From contig NZ_KB893182.1 in NCBI RefSeq assembly GCF_000374025.1, forward strand, positions 62,001-126,000: a stretch of 64,000 bases of DNA, given 5' to 3'. The notes beneath the pieces are model-generated. The model saw nothing but the letters and a program-made list of their open reading frames with translations. It did not search any database and had not been told where the DNA came from. Shown here in pieces: positions 55,048 through 62,675 of the stretch. The DNA comes from Spirosoma panaciterrae DSM 21099. GTDB lineage: Bacteria > Bacteroidota > Bacteroidia > Cytophagales > Spirosomataceae. Within the stretch, counting starts at the first letter, position 1; each line of letters starts with the position of its first letter. Made by a program: the position numbers and the translations under genes.

Positions 55048-56094
55048 TCAGGCGGTTGTGCCTCCGCAACTGGACCCCGCCCCGGCGGTGCAACCGTAGC
55101 AATGCTGATTGATAACTATCGAGCGCTGATTTAAGGTAGTCAGGTCGAAATCCGCTACGTGCTGGACTGGACTGGCTACTTTTAAATCGAGCATCTGGTT
55201 AAAATCACAGTCGTAAATAAACCCATCCCAGCTGATAGACAGGGTATTTCGGCACATGACGCCAGCAGCCGCTACGGGATTGAATGCATTGACCAGTTTT
55301 TCCATGTAGCCGTCGTAGTTACCGGACGAAATCAGGTAATCCAGGAATCGACTGATCGGTATGTTGGTAATGGCGTACAGATCATTGAACTGAATCCCAA
55401 ACTCATCCTGCAAAACCCGCTTGAACTGTCGTTTCAAACTCTCCTGCGAACCCGGCAGAAAAGCGCCATTCGGATTATAGACCAGATTCAGCAGCAGACC
55501 CGTATCGGGCTGACCATAGCCCACCGCGTTCAGCATACGTAACGCCCGAACAGAGTCTTCAAAAACGCCTTTCCCGCGCTGACGGTCGGTTTTGTCGGCA
55601 TTGTAAAAGGGCAATGAACTAACGACCTCAACCTCGTGCTGCCGAAAGAAATCAGGCAAGTCATTGTATTTAGGGTTGGCCACGATGATCGTCAGATTGC
55701 AACGTACCATGACCTTCCGGCCCAGCTTCCGAACCTCTTCTACGAACCAGCGGAAATTTGGATTCATTTCTGGTGCGCCCCCCGTTAGATCGACCGTGGG
55801 AATGTTCGTTTGGGCCAGCGCATCCAGACAAGCCTGCATGGTTTCGCGGGTCATGATTTCCTTCCGGTCGGGACCCGCATCGACATGGCAATGCCGACAA
55901 ACCTGATTACACATTTTTCCCAGATTGATCTGAAAAACAGCCGGTTCAACGGTGCTTAGCGGAAACAGTCCAGCGGTTTGAAGTTTCTGGTGAAATAGGG
56001 GTAATTGCAACGTATCGGCCACTTCGCTTTGCAGCGTTTGCAGTTGTACGTCAACGTTGGCTAACTGATGCCCACTGGCTTTAAGTGATTTCAT
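55048..56094 (-). CDS. arsS: Arsenosugar biosynthesis radical SAM protein ArsS
   Basis: 348 residues from ATG 56094 (MKSLKASGHQ; an ATG at 56100 is equally possible). Radical SAM cysteines C62, C66 and C69 (CNQVCRHCHVDAG), the GG motif DLTGGAPEMNPNF and the Cys-rich tail HCYGCTAGAGSSCGG are hallmarks. Characterised ArsS moves the 5'-deoxyadenosyl group of SAM onto dimethylarsenite, giving the precursor of arsenosugars. It is last in a six-gene minus-strand cluster. Confidence 0.93.
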   Translation of the reverse strand: MKSLKASGHQLANVDVQLQTLQSEVADTLQLPLFHQKLQTAGLFPLSTVEPAVFQINLGKMCNQVCRHCHVDAGPDRKEIMTRETMQACLDALAQTNIPTVDLTGGAPEMNPNFRWFVEEVRKLGRKVMVRCNLTIIVANPKYNDLPDFFRQHEVEVVSSLPFYNADKTDRQRGKGVFEDSVRALRMLNAVGYGQPDTGLLLNLVYNPNGAFLPGSQESLKRQFKRVLQDEFGIQFNDLYAITNIPISRFLDYLISSGNYDGYMEKLVNAFNPVAAAGVMCRNTLSISWDGFIYDCDFNQMLDLKVASPVQHVADFDLTTLNQRSIVINQHCYGCTAGAGSSCGGTTA

Positions 56095-56100
56095 AAGCAT

Positions 56101-56179
56101 AATGAGCGAAAGAGTGAATGAGCGAAAGAGCGGGCTGCCGGATGGCTTTCGCTCTTTCATTCTTTCGCTCTTTCACTCT
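56101..56179. repeat. Inverted array of GAGCGAAAGAG repeats
   Basis: AATGAGCGAAAGAG occurs at 56101-56114 and 56117-56130, and inverted versions (CTTTCGCTCTTTCATT, CTTTCGCTCTTTCACT) follow after a short GC-rich centre. The array lies between the AhpD-like gene and arsS and could fold into a long imperfect hairpin in the transcript. The low-complexity nature suggests a dispersed intergenic repeat of this genome. Confidence 0.7.
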
Positions 56180-56183
56180 TTTA

Positions 56184-56516
56184 TTACATCGATAATTCTT
56201 TGGCTTTGTTCATCATTTGGACGCCGTGCACCAGCGAAGCCCCGCCACGAATGGCGGCTGCTACGTGGACGGCTTCCATCATTTCGGCTTCCGAACAGCC
56301 TTTTTCGAGCGTATCGGATGTGTAGGCATCAATACAATAAGGGCATTGCACCGTATGCGAAACCGCCAGGGCAATCAGTGATTTCTCGCGGGCTGTCAGA
56401 GCACCTTCCGCAAAAACAGAACCGTAGTACGAAAAAAACTTGTCGGCCAGTTCTTTCTGAAACTCACCAATTTTGCCAAACTTCTTGAGGTCTTCAGGAT
56501 TATAATAGGTCTGCAT
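56184..56516 (-). CDS. Arsenosugar biosynthesis-associated AhpD-like protein
   Basis: 110 residues with the carboxymuconolactone decarboxylase/AhpD fold and the redox motif CPYC (C58, C61) in SHTVQCPYCIDAYT. This small peroxidase-like protein (TIGR04169 type) is a recurrent neighbour of arsS. It may reduce oxidised arsenic or protect the pathway thiols; the exact role is unknown. The gene lies 89 bp upstream of arsS across a repeat array. Confidence 0.9.
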   Translation of the reverse strand: MQTYYNPEDLKKFGKIGEFQKELADKFFSYYGSVFAEGALTAREKSLIALAVSHTVQCPYCIDAYTSDTLEKGCSEAEMMEAVHVAAAIRGGASLVHGVQMMNKAKELSM

Positions 56517-56583
56517 AGGGATCGGGCCGGTGCACCGGCTGAATTAAGTTAATATGAATACGAGAACAAGCTAAAAATAGATT

Positions 56584-57513
56584 TCACTCATAAAAGTGCC
56601 GGAGTCTTCGGGTCGTGGTGAGCACAATCCAGTCGCCTAGGCGGGGCAGGTGTGTATGAACCAGCACGATCAATCTTCCCAGTGCCGAAATCACGGTCCG
56701 TTGCCGACGTCGCCGAATATGATTGAGAATGATCCGGGCAACGTCGGCCTGACTTTTCTGCCAGCGGGGAGGCCGATGCGCAATGGGTACAGGCCGGCCC
56801 GTTGCATCGAGTACGCGTTTGTCTGGATCATTCTGCGTGAACCCTATGTGTACGACACCAATCTGAATACTTGTATGAGCCAGTTCGAGACGTAGCGTAT
56901 GAGCTAAATTAGCCACGGCTGCTTTTCCGGCACAATAAGCGGAGCCGCTGGGCATGCCATTCAGCGCCGAGATGGATGAAATGAACGTAACGACGCCCTT
57001 AGTTTTGGTTAGATGCGGTAAAGCGGCTTTCAACGGATATACCGTTCCATACACGTTGCTATCGAGCACCTGCCGGAATACGTCGGGAGTCATATCCGCA
57101 AAGTAAGCCCGCATCGAAATACTGGCGTTCGTGATCAGAATATCCAACTGCCCGAAATTGTCGATAGCGGTTGCAATCAACCGTTCGCAGTCGTCGAAGC
57201 AGGTTACATCGGCCAGGCAACTCACGACGTCCAGGCCCTCGTCAAGCAGCTCATCTTCTGTTTGTGCCAAACGCTCCGTTGTGCGTCCGTTTAAAATCAC
57301 CTTCGCCCCAGCTTTGCCCAATGCCCGCGCTGTAGCTTTACCAATGCCCGATTCCGAACCGGTCACAATGGCAACTTTTCCAGCAAACGGCCCTGTAGGA
57401 GTTACTACCCCGGATTTACGCTTTTTCGAGGCCTCCGAAACAGCAGTGGGTAAAGCCGACGTTTGTAGGTCTACAGGTTCCGTTGATGTGATGGGCTTAG
57501 TTAGTTCGAGCAC
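56584..57513 (-). CDS. Short-chain dehydrogenase/reductase
   Basis: Up to 309 residues from a GTG at 57513. The Rossmann motif TGSESGIGKA begins near residue 52, the active site has SSIS with YCAGK, and NASISM replaces NAAG. The first 45 residues are low in structure and the real start may be further in; no ATG precedes the core. The C-terminal basic/hydrophobic tail (RRRRQRTVISALGRLIVLVH) suggests membrane association. The 5' end overlaps the upstream epimerase gene by 17 bp. Substrate unknown, perhaps a glycan or lipid intermediate. Confidence 0.85.
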   Translation of the reverse strand: MLELTKPITSTEPVDLQTSALPTAVSEASKKRKSGVVTPTGPFAGKVAIVTGSESGIGKATARALGKAGAKVILNGRTTERLAQTEDELLDEGLDVVSCLADVTCFDDCERLIATAIDNFGQLDILITNASISMRAYFADMTPDVFRQVLDSNVYGTVYPLKAALPHLTKTKGVVTFISSISALNGMPSGSAYCAGKAAVANLAHTLRLELAHTSIQIGVVHIGFTQNDPDKRVLDATGRPVPIAHRPPRWQKSQADVARIILNHIRRRRQRTVISALGRLIVLVHTHLPRLGDWIVLTTTRRLRHFYE

Positions 57514-58507
57514 GTTGAGTAAGGTAGTTATGTTGTGTAAACCAGTTGAAGGCTTCGTCTATGGCTTCTTCAATCGGCGTTTGGGGTAGTCCCAGTTCGG
57601 TAATGGCTTTCTGCGAACTGAAATAATGACCATCGTTCGCTACGGCAATCATGGCTGAATTTAGCCTTCCCGGACGACGGGTTAGTTTGGCAAAAGCGTC
57701 GCAACCGATACCATACAGCCTGGCCAGGCCGGGTGGAATGGGCCAGCGCGGAGGGGCTACCCCCATGCGTTGCGCTATTAGTTGAAACGCTTCCTGATAA
57801 CTCATGTTTGAATTTCCTAGTATATACGACTCCCCCAATCGTCCCTGCATCAGGGCATTGACCGTGGCTACTGCTACGTCGCGTACGTGAACATAATTTT
57901 TTCCACCGGCTGGGTAACCCACCACGCGCCCTCGATAGAGTTCCAGAAGCATTTGCCCAGACGTCGGTTTGGCATCAAATCCGCCCAGCATAAAGGTCGG
58001 ATGCACCAGAATGGCGGGAAGACTACCCCGTTGAACCGCTTCCTGAACCCGATCAGTAGCCGCCCGTTTACTGTCGATGTAATCGGAGCCGTATCGCTTT
58101 CCCGCAAACGGATACGTTTCATCGCCCGGTTGTTGCTTTGTCCCGAACCCAAAAACGTTGGCCGTTCCAACATAAACGAATCGTTGAACGCTGCCCTGCC
58201 GGGCTGCTTCAATCATGTTTTCGGTTCCGGTCTGATTCACGGCCCATACCACCGGATTTCGGGCCGGGTTCACCTGAGCCTGAGCTGCTGCGTGAATAAC
58301 CGCGTCACAACCTGCCACTGCTGTTTGCAACGACCGAACATCTAAAACATCACCTTCAAACCACTCAATAGGCAGACCCGCCAGCGTCGGGCAGCGCTGT
58401 TGATGCCGAACGAGTACCCTAACCCGGTATCGACGTGCCAGCAGTTCGCGGGTCAGATTAGCCCCCAGAAAACCATTGGCTCCGGTTAGTAGTACGGTTG
58501 TTTTCAT
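57497..58507 (-). CDS. NAD-dependent epimerase/dehydratase (extended SDR)
   Basis: 336 residues from ATG 58507, which overlaps the stop of the upstream glycosyltransferase gene. TGANGFLGANL is the NAD-binding motif, DAVIHAAAQAQVNP follows, and YIDSKRAATD is the YxxxK site. It resembles hopanoid-associated sugar epimerases and dihydroflavonol-reductase-like proteins. It probably modifies the sugar or carrier handled by the neighbouring glycosyltransferase. Specific substrate unknown. Confidence 0.87.
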   Translation of the reverse strand: MKTTVLLTGANGFLGANLTRELLARRYRVRVLVRHQQRCPTLAGLPIEWFEGDVLDVRSLQTAVAGCDAVIHAAAQAQVNPARNPVVWAVNQTGTENMIEAARQGSVQRFVYVGTANVFGFGTKQQPGDETYPFAGKRYGSDYIDSKRAATDRVQEAVQRGSLPAILVHPTFMLGGFDAKPTSGQMLLELYRGRVVGYPAGGKNYVHVRDVAVATVNALMQGRLGESYILGNSNMSYQEAFQLIAQRMGVAPPRWPIPPGLARLYGIGCDAFAKLTRRPGRLNSAMIAVANDGHYFSSQKAITELGLPQTPIEEAIDEAFNWFTQHNYLTQRARTN

Positions 58508-59199
58508 CAACGATAATTCAGCATGGCTTTATAAGTGCGGGCAATCCGACCGGGCGACACGTTCATAAAGAACAGCGAAAAAGCGGTTAGGTTGGCTATT
58601 TGTACACGGAACCAGCTATTGGTGTCGTATTTTCGGGCCGATACCAGTACGTCTTTCGGGATGATACAAAACCGGGCAACTTTCCGAATCCGGATGATGA
58701 TGTCAAAATCCTCCATGATGGTGTAGTATTCATCGAAGCCGCCCAATCGGTCAAATAGCGCACGGGTTATGAATAGAGTCTGATCGCCCCCGCGACTCAT
58801 AATCCCCGGAAAACGGGTTCCATAACTGTTGAACCGGAGCATGATTTTGTCCGAATTGAACCGAAACCGATAACAACCCGCTTCATAACCCGCTTTTACG
58901 GCCTGCTCAATATCTGCAACAAAATCAGGGTTAATACCGACGTCGGCATGGACAAAATACAGAACGTCCCCTTTGGCCAGCGTAGCCCCGAAATTCATCT
59001 GAGCCGCCCGGCCCGGCTTGGGCGATTGCCTGACTACAGCACCCGCCTGTCTGGCCACCTCAGCCGTACCATCAGGGCTTGCGGCATCAATCACCAAAAC
59101 CTCCAGTAAAGAACTTCCCCCGAGTGTCAGCAAATTCTGAACTAACCGGCCAATTGCCTGGGCTTCGTTGTAGGTGGGAATGATAATGCTAAACGTCAT
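58507..59199 (-). CDS. TIGR04283-type arsenosugar biosynthesis glycosyltransferase
   Basis: 230 residues from ATG 59199 (MTFSIIIPTYNEA); an open frame continues upstream into the barrel gene but is not needed. GT2 motifs: IPTYNEAQAIG, VIDAASPDGT, YFVHADVGINPDF (DxD-like), SRGGDQTLFI and MEDFDIIIRIRK. This subgroup is the second transferase that recurs with ArsS. It lies between the outer-membrane barrel gene and the epimerase gene in one transcript. Confidence 0.9.
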   Translation of the reverse strand: MTFSIIIPTYNEAQAIGRLVQNLLTLGGSSLLEVLVIDAASPDGTAEVARQAGAVVRQSPKPGRAAQMNFGATLAKGDVLYFVHADVGINPDFVADIEQAVKAGYEAGCYRFRFNSDKIMLRFNSYGTRFPGIMSRGGDQTLFITRALFDRLGGFDEYYTIMEDFDIIIRIRKVARFCIIPKDVLVSARKYDTNSWFRVQIANLTAFSLFFMNVSPGRIARTYKAMLNYR

Positions 59200-59275
59200 T
59201 GGCAATTGATAAGTAAGCAAAATAGGGTTTTTATCAGCCTCTGACAAACCCTCCAGACGGGAAGCTTCTTTTCCG

Positions 59276-60382
59276 TTAAAAAGCCTCTCCAATGGTTAGA
59301 TAAAAACCGCTCGACTGCCGTCCCATCCCGTAATCCAACCGGATGTTAAGATGGTCGCGACGGTTCATGGTAAAGCGCAATCCGGCTCCGTAGGCCACTT
59401 TGGGCTCATTAACTCGTAGCCATGATTGCGCATCTCCCAGAATACCAGCGGCTCCGAAAACCACGCCCCCCAACCGTTTGTACAGATCGAACCGGAGTTC
59501 ACTCTGAAGTAAGGCTACATTCTGGTTGCGGTAGCGACCTTCGTAATAGCCCCGCATTCGTTTGGTGCCTCCCAGCAATGACAGGGCATTGAAGGGAGCC
59601 TCGCCCGTTGTAAAACTTACGAAATAATTGACCGCTAAGATTGCATGATCGCTCAATGAATGATAGGACGATACATCGGCAGTATAGCGGTCGAAGCGGA
59701 CATTGCCGCCCAACACCTGATTATGAGCCAGATACGCAATGTCGGCTACAACGCCTTTGGAGGGAAAGAAAATGACATTACGTGAATCATAAAACAAGCC
59801 GAGTCCAGCCCCCGACAAACGACTGCCCAATCCGCCAGCTACGGAACCCGACGCCAGCAACCCGCCCGGCTCGACGCTAGTTACCTGATAATCTTCGTAT
59901 TGATACCGAATCCCAGCATAGAGCTTTCCTCGACTTATATTGGGACTGATACGCCGGAAGGCATTGATCCGTATACGCGGGAAGTTTACGCCGTATAACT
60001 CACGGGGAACTTCCTGCTGGCCAACGCCATAGAAATAATAATTGTAGCGATAATACCCAGCCTCGCCATTGATGTAATAGTTGTCGCGGTCGTAAAAAAT
60101 CTGAAAAGGCAGGTAAAACAGGATTTGCTTGTTCTGGGTATAGGCAAAGCCCAGCGTAACCTGCGACGGACGAATGGAGGCTCTGGCCCGCCCGGACGAA
60201 TCGGATCGCAAGAAGGCCATATCGCGCTTAAAACGGAACGTAGCTGTGGCCGCTGCCCCATACGCCACCCGGGTTTCGGGTGTATAATAAACGAGTGGAA
60301 GGGGTAAGATACTGAACGCCTTTGGAACACTGTCGGGCGGAGGGGAAATCAATAAGGCAGTTACCAGCGACGAAAAGAGCAT
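59276..60382 (-). CDS. Outer-membrane beta-barrel protein (BamA/surface-antigen family)
   Basis: 368 residues with a short signal-like start and no POTRA domains. The whole protein is a barrel: YTPETRVAYGAAATATFRF, AGLGLFYDSRNVIFFPSKG, LGGTKRMRGYYEGRYRNQN (the RxRGY signature of the Omp85 barrel) and a terminal GFYLTIGEAF strand with the C-terminal Phe. Such POTRA-less Omp85-like proteins may export or anchor a surface product. It is first in the operon ending with arsS. Confidence 0.85.
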   Translation of the reverse strand: MLFSSLVTALLISPPPDSVPKAFSILPLPLVYYTPETRVAYGAAATATFRFKRDMAFLRSDSSGRARASIRPSQVTLGFAYTQNKQILFYLPFQIFYDRDNYYINGEAGYYRYNYYFYGVGQQEVPRELYGVNFPRIRINAFRRISPNISRGKLYAGIRYQYEDYQVTSVEPGGLLASGSVAGGLGSRLSGAGLGLFYDSRNVIFFPSKGVVADIAYLAHNQVLGGNVRFDRYTADVSSYHSLSDHAILAVNYFVSFTTGEAPFNALSLLGGTKRMRGYYEGRYRNQNVALLQSELRFDLYKRLGGVVFGAAGILGDAQSWLRVNEPKVAYGAGLRFTMNRRDHLNIRLDYGMGRQSSGFYLTIGEAF

Positions 60383-60506
60383 TGAAAAGTTGAGTTGCTT
60401 ACCGTATCATACGAAAAGAGTGTCGACAGGGTTTGAATTCATGAATATTAAAACCATTCGGTAGATTGGGCCGTATATCTCTGTATAGCAAAAGTTGAAC
60501 TGAATT
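60383..60506. promoter_or_regulatory. Divergent promoter region (barrel gene / DUF547 gene)
   Basis: A 124-bp spacer between divergent starts. AT-rich; TATATCTCTGTATAG near 60474-60488 may be part of a promoter for the plus-strand operon, but no full consensus was found. Confidence 0.35.
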
Positions 60507-61268
60507 ATGACAATGCACCCCACGTATAAATTCCTGCTGGTTGGATTGGTATGCCTGCTAACCTCGGCCTTCACCGAACCAGTAGTAGCGCCTGTCGATC
60601 ACAGCGCCTATGACCGATTGCTGAAAAAGTACGTCAACGAAAAAGGTCTGGTCAATTACAAAGGCTTTAAATCGGATGAGAAAGCCTTGAACGACTATCT
60701 GGCTACGCTTAGTAAAAATCCTCCGGCGGCTTCGTGGAGCAAAAATGAGCAGATGGCTTTCTGGATCAATGCCTACAATGCGTACACGATTCGGCTCATT
60801 CTCGACCATTATCCCGTAAAAAGCATCAAGGACATTGGCTCCAAAATCAAGATTCCGTTTGTGACTACGCCCTGGGCTGCCAAGTTTTTTACGATCGGTG
60901 GCGAAAAAATGAGCCTCGATAACATCGAGCATGGCATTCTGCGCAAAAAATTTAACGACCCCCGTATTCACTTTACCCTGGTCTGTGCGTCCATTTCGTG
61001 CCCCCGCCTTCGGAATGAAGCGTATACAGCCGATAAACTGGATGCCCAAATGGACGATCAGGGACGCGATTTTCTGAATAATCCGAGCAAGAATAAAATC
61101 GGTAAAGACGAAGCCCAACTGTCGAACTACTTCAACTGGTATAAAGGCGACTGGACCAAGAATGGGCAGTCGGTCGTGAAATGGGTCAATAAATATTCCA
61201 ATACAAAAATTTCAGATAAGACCGACATCGAGTTCCTGGATTACAACTGGAATCTCAACGAGCAGTAA
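60507..61268 (+). CDS. DUF547-domain exported protein
   Basis: 253 residues with a signal peptide (FLLVGLVCLLTSAFT). The DUF547 core includes YDRLLKKYVNEKGLVNYKGF, QMAFWINAYNAYTIRLILDH, LDNIEHGILRKKFNDPRIHF, and LVCASISCPRLRNEAYTADK with conserved Cys residues. The fold is papain-like/transglutaminase-like in related families but the activity is unknown. It starts a plus-strand operon with an FAD oxidoreductase 21 bp downstream. Confidence 0.9.
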   Translation: MTMHPTYKFLLVGLVCLLTSAFTEPVVAPVDHSAYDRLLKKYVNEKGLVNYKGFKSDEKALNDYLATLSKNPPAASWSKNEQMAFWINAYNAYTIRLILDHYPVKSIKDIGSKIKIPFVTTPWAAKFFTIGGEKMSLDNIEHGILRKKFNDPRIHFTLVCASISCPRLRNEAYTADKLDAQMDDQGRDFLNNPSKNKIGKDEAQLSNYFNWYKGDWTKNGQSVVKWVNKYSNTKISDKTDIEFLDYNWNLNEQ

Positions 61269-61289
61269 TCACTGTTGAAACGGGCGGTT

Positions 61290-62663
61290 ATGAAGCACCT
61301 GATCATCATCGGAAACGGCATTGCCGGTATCACAACCGCCCGGCATGTCCGCCAGCAGGATTCCAGAGTAGGGATAACGGTCATTTCGGCTGAATCCGAG
61401 CATTTTTACTCGCGAACCGCGCTCATGTACATCTACATGGGGCACATGACCTACGCGCACACGAAGCCCTACGAAGACGGTTTCTGGGCCAAAAACCGTA
61501 TCGACCTGCTACAGGGATACGTCGAGCAGGTCGATACGTCGACGAAGCGGATCCGGCTGGCTGATGGAAAATGGCTCGATTACGACGTACTGGTGGTAGC
61601 TACCGGCTCGGTGTCGACTACGTTCGACTGGCCTGGTCTTACCGCTTCGGGTGTACAGGGGCTATATGGGCTGCCCGATCTGGAGCGGATGGAGCAATTC
61701 ACTACGGGCATCGACCGGGCGGTAGTCGTGGGTGGTGGACTCATTGGTGTCGAGCTGGCCGAAATGCTCCGATCCCGACACATTGCCGTAACGATGCTGG
61801 TCCGCGATCCCCACTACTGGAGTTCGACGTTGCCCGCCGAAGAAGGTAAGTTGATCGGTCGTCATTTGCTCCGGCATGGCATCGATCTCCGGCTTGAAAC
61901 CGAGCTAAAAGAAATTCTGGCCTGGCGTGGCCCGGCCGGGCCGCGTTCGGCGGATGCATCGGGTCGGGTGCGGGCGGTCGTGACGAAAGCAGGCGAAGAA
62001 ATTCCCTGCCAGTTTGTGGGCCTGGGTATCGGTGTCACACCGAACGTAGCCTTTCTGAAAAACTCAGGAATTGAACTGGGGAAAGGGGTTTTGGTCAACG
62101 AGTATTTCGAAACCAACGTAGCCGATGTGTATGCCATTGGCGATTGCAACGAATTCCGGCAACCCATAGTGGGTACAGACGGAGCTTTGCGCAAACCCAT
62201 CGAACAAATCTGGTATACGAGTCGGATGCACGGTGAAACCCTGGCCCGAACGATTTGCGGCTCGCGAACGGCTTACCGACCGGGTGTCTTTTTCAACTCG
62301 GCCAAATTCTTCGACATCGAATACCAGACCTATGGAACCCTGAACGCCCAACTTACCGACGACGAACAAACCTATTACTGGGAGCATCCGGCTGGTGAGC
62401 AGTGTCTGCGCATCAACTACCGGAAAACTGACCAATCCGTTGTTGGTATCCATGCCTTTGGGCTACGGTTGCGTCAGGCTGTCTGCGAACACTGGATTCA
62501 GCAGCGTACCCCTGTCGAGAATGTACTGAGTCAGTTTCGGCAGGCCGATTTCAATCCCGAATTTTCAGAATTCTACACCGACCAACTGGCCGGGCACACT
62601 CCTGCCGGATCGCCGAACCGCCGAAAGGGGTGGTTTAGGCGGTTATTTTCAACTACGCATTAA
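61290..62663 (+). CDS. FAD/NAD(P)-dependent oxidoreductase
   Basis: 457 residues from ATG 61290; an upstream TTG is less likely. FAD motif IIGNGIAGITTARHV at the N terminus, NAD motif VVGGGLIGVELAEML in the middle, and VADVYAIGDCNEF for the FAD ribityl contact. It belongs to the pyridine-nucleotide disulfide-oxidoreductase-like group (rubredoxin/nitrite reductase type) and lacks a redox CxxC near the FAD motif. It may reduce the polyferredoxin encoded 12 bp downstream. Confidence 0.9.
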   Translation: MKHLIIIGNGIAGITTARHVRQQDSRVGITVISAESEHFYSRTALMYIYMGHMTYAHTKPYEDGFWAKNRIDLLQGYVEQVDTSTKRIRLADGKWLDYDVLVVATGSVSTTFDWPGLTASGVQGLYGLPDLERMEQFTTGIDRAVVVGGGLIGVELAEMLRSRHIAVTMLVRDPHYWSSTLPAEEGKLIGRHLLRHGIDLRLETELKEILAWRGPAGPRSADASGRVRAVVTKAGEEIPCQFVGLGIGVTPNVAFLKNSGIELGKGVLVNEYFETNVADVYAIGDCNEFRQPIVGTDGALRKPIEQIWYTSRMHGETLARTICGSRTAYRPGVFFNSAKFFDIEYQTYGTLNAQLTDDEQTYYWEHPAGEQCLRINYRKTDQSVVGIHAFGLRLRQAVCEHWIQQRTPVENVLSQFRQADFNPEFSEFYTDQLAGHTPAGSPNRRKGWFRRLFSTTH

Positions 62664-62675
62664 TCCGTTATCACT

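Noticed and set aside
56101-56179. CRISPR array
   Set aside because: The repeats are short, low-complexity, partly inverted and without unique spacers of regular size. No cas genes are present in the window.
60558-61118. 186-codon minus-strand frame inside the DUF547 gene
   Set aside because: Antisense shadow of a conserved exported protein.
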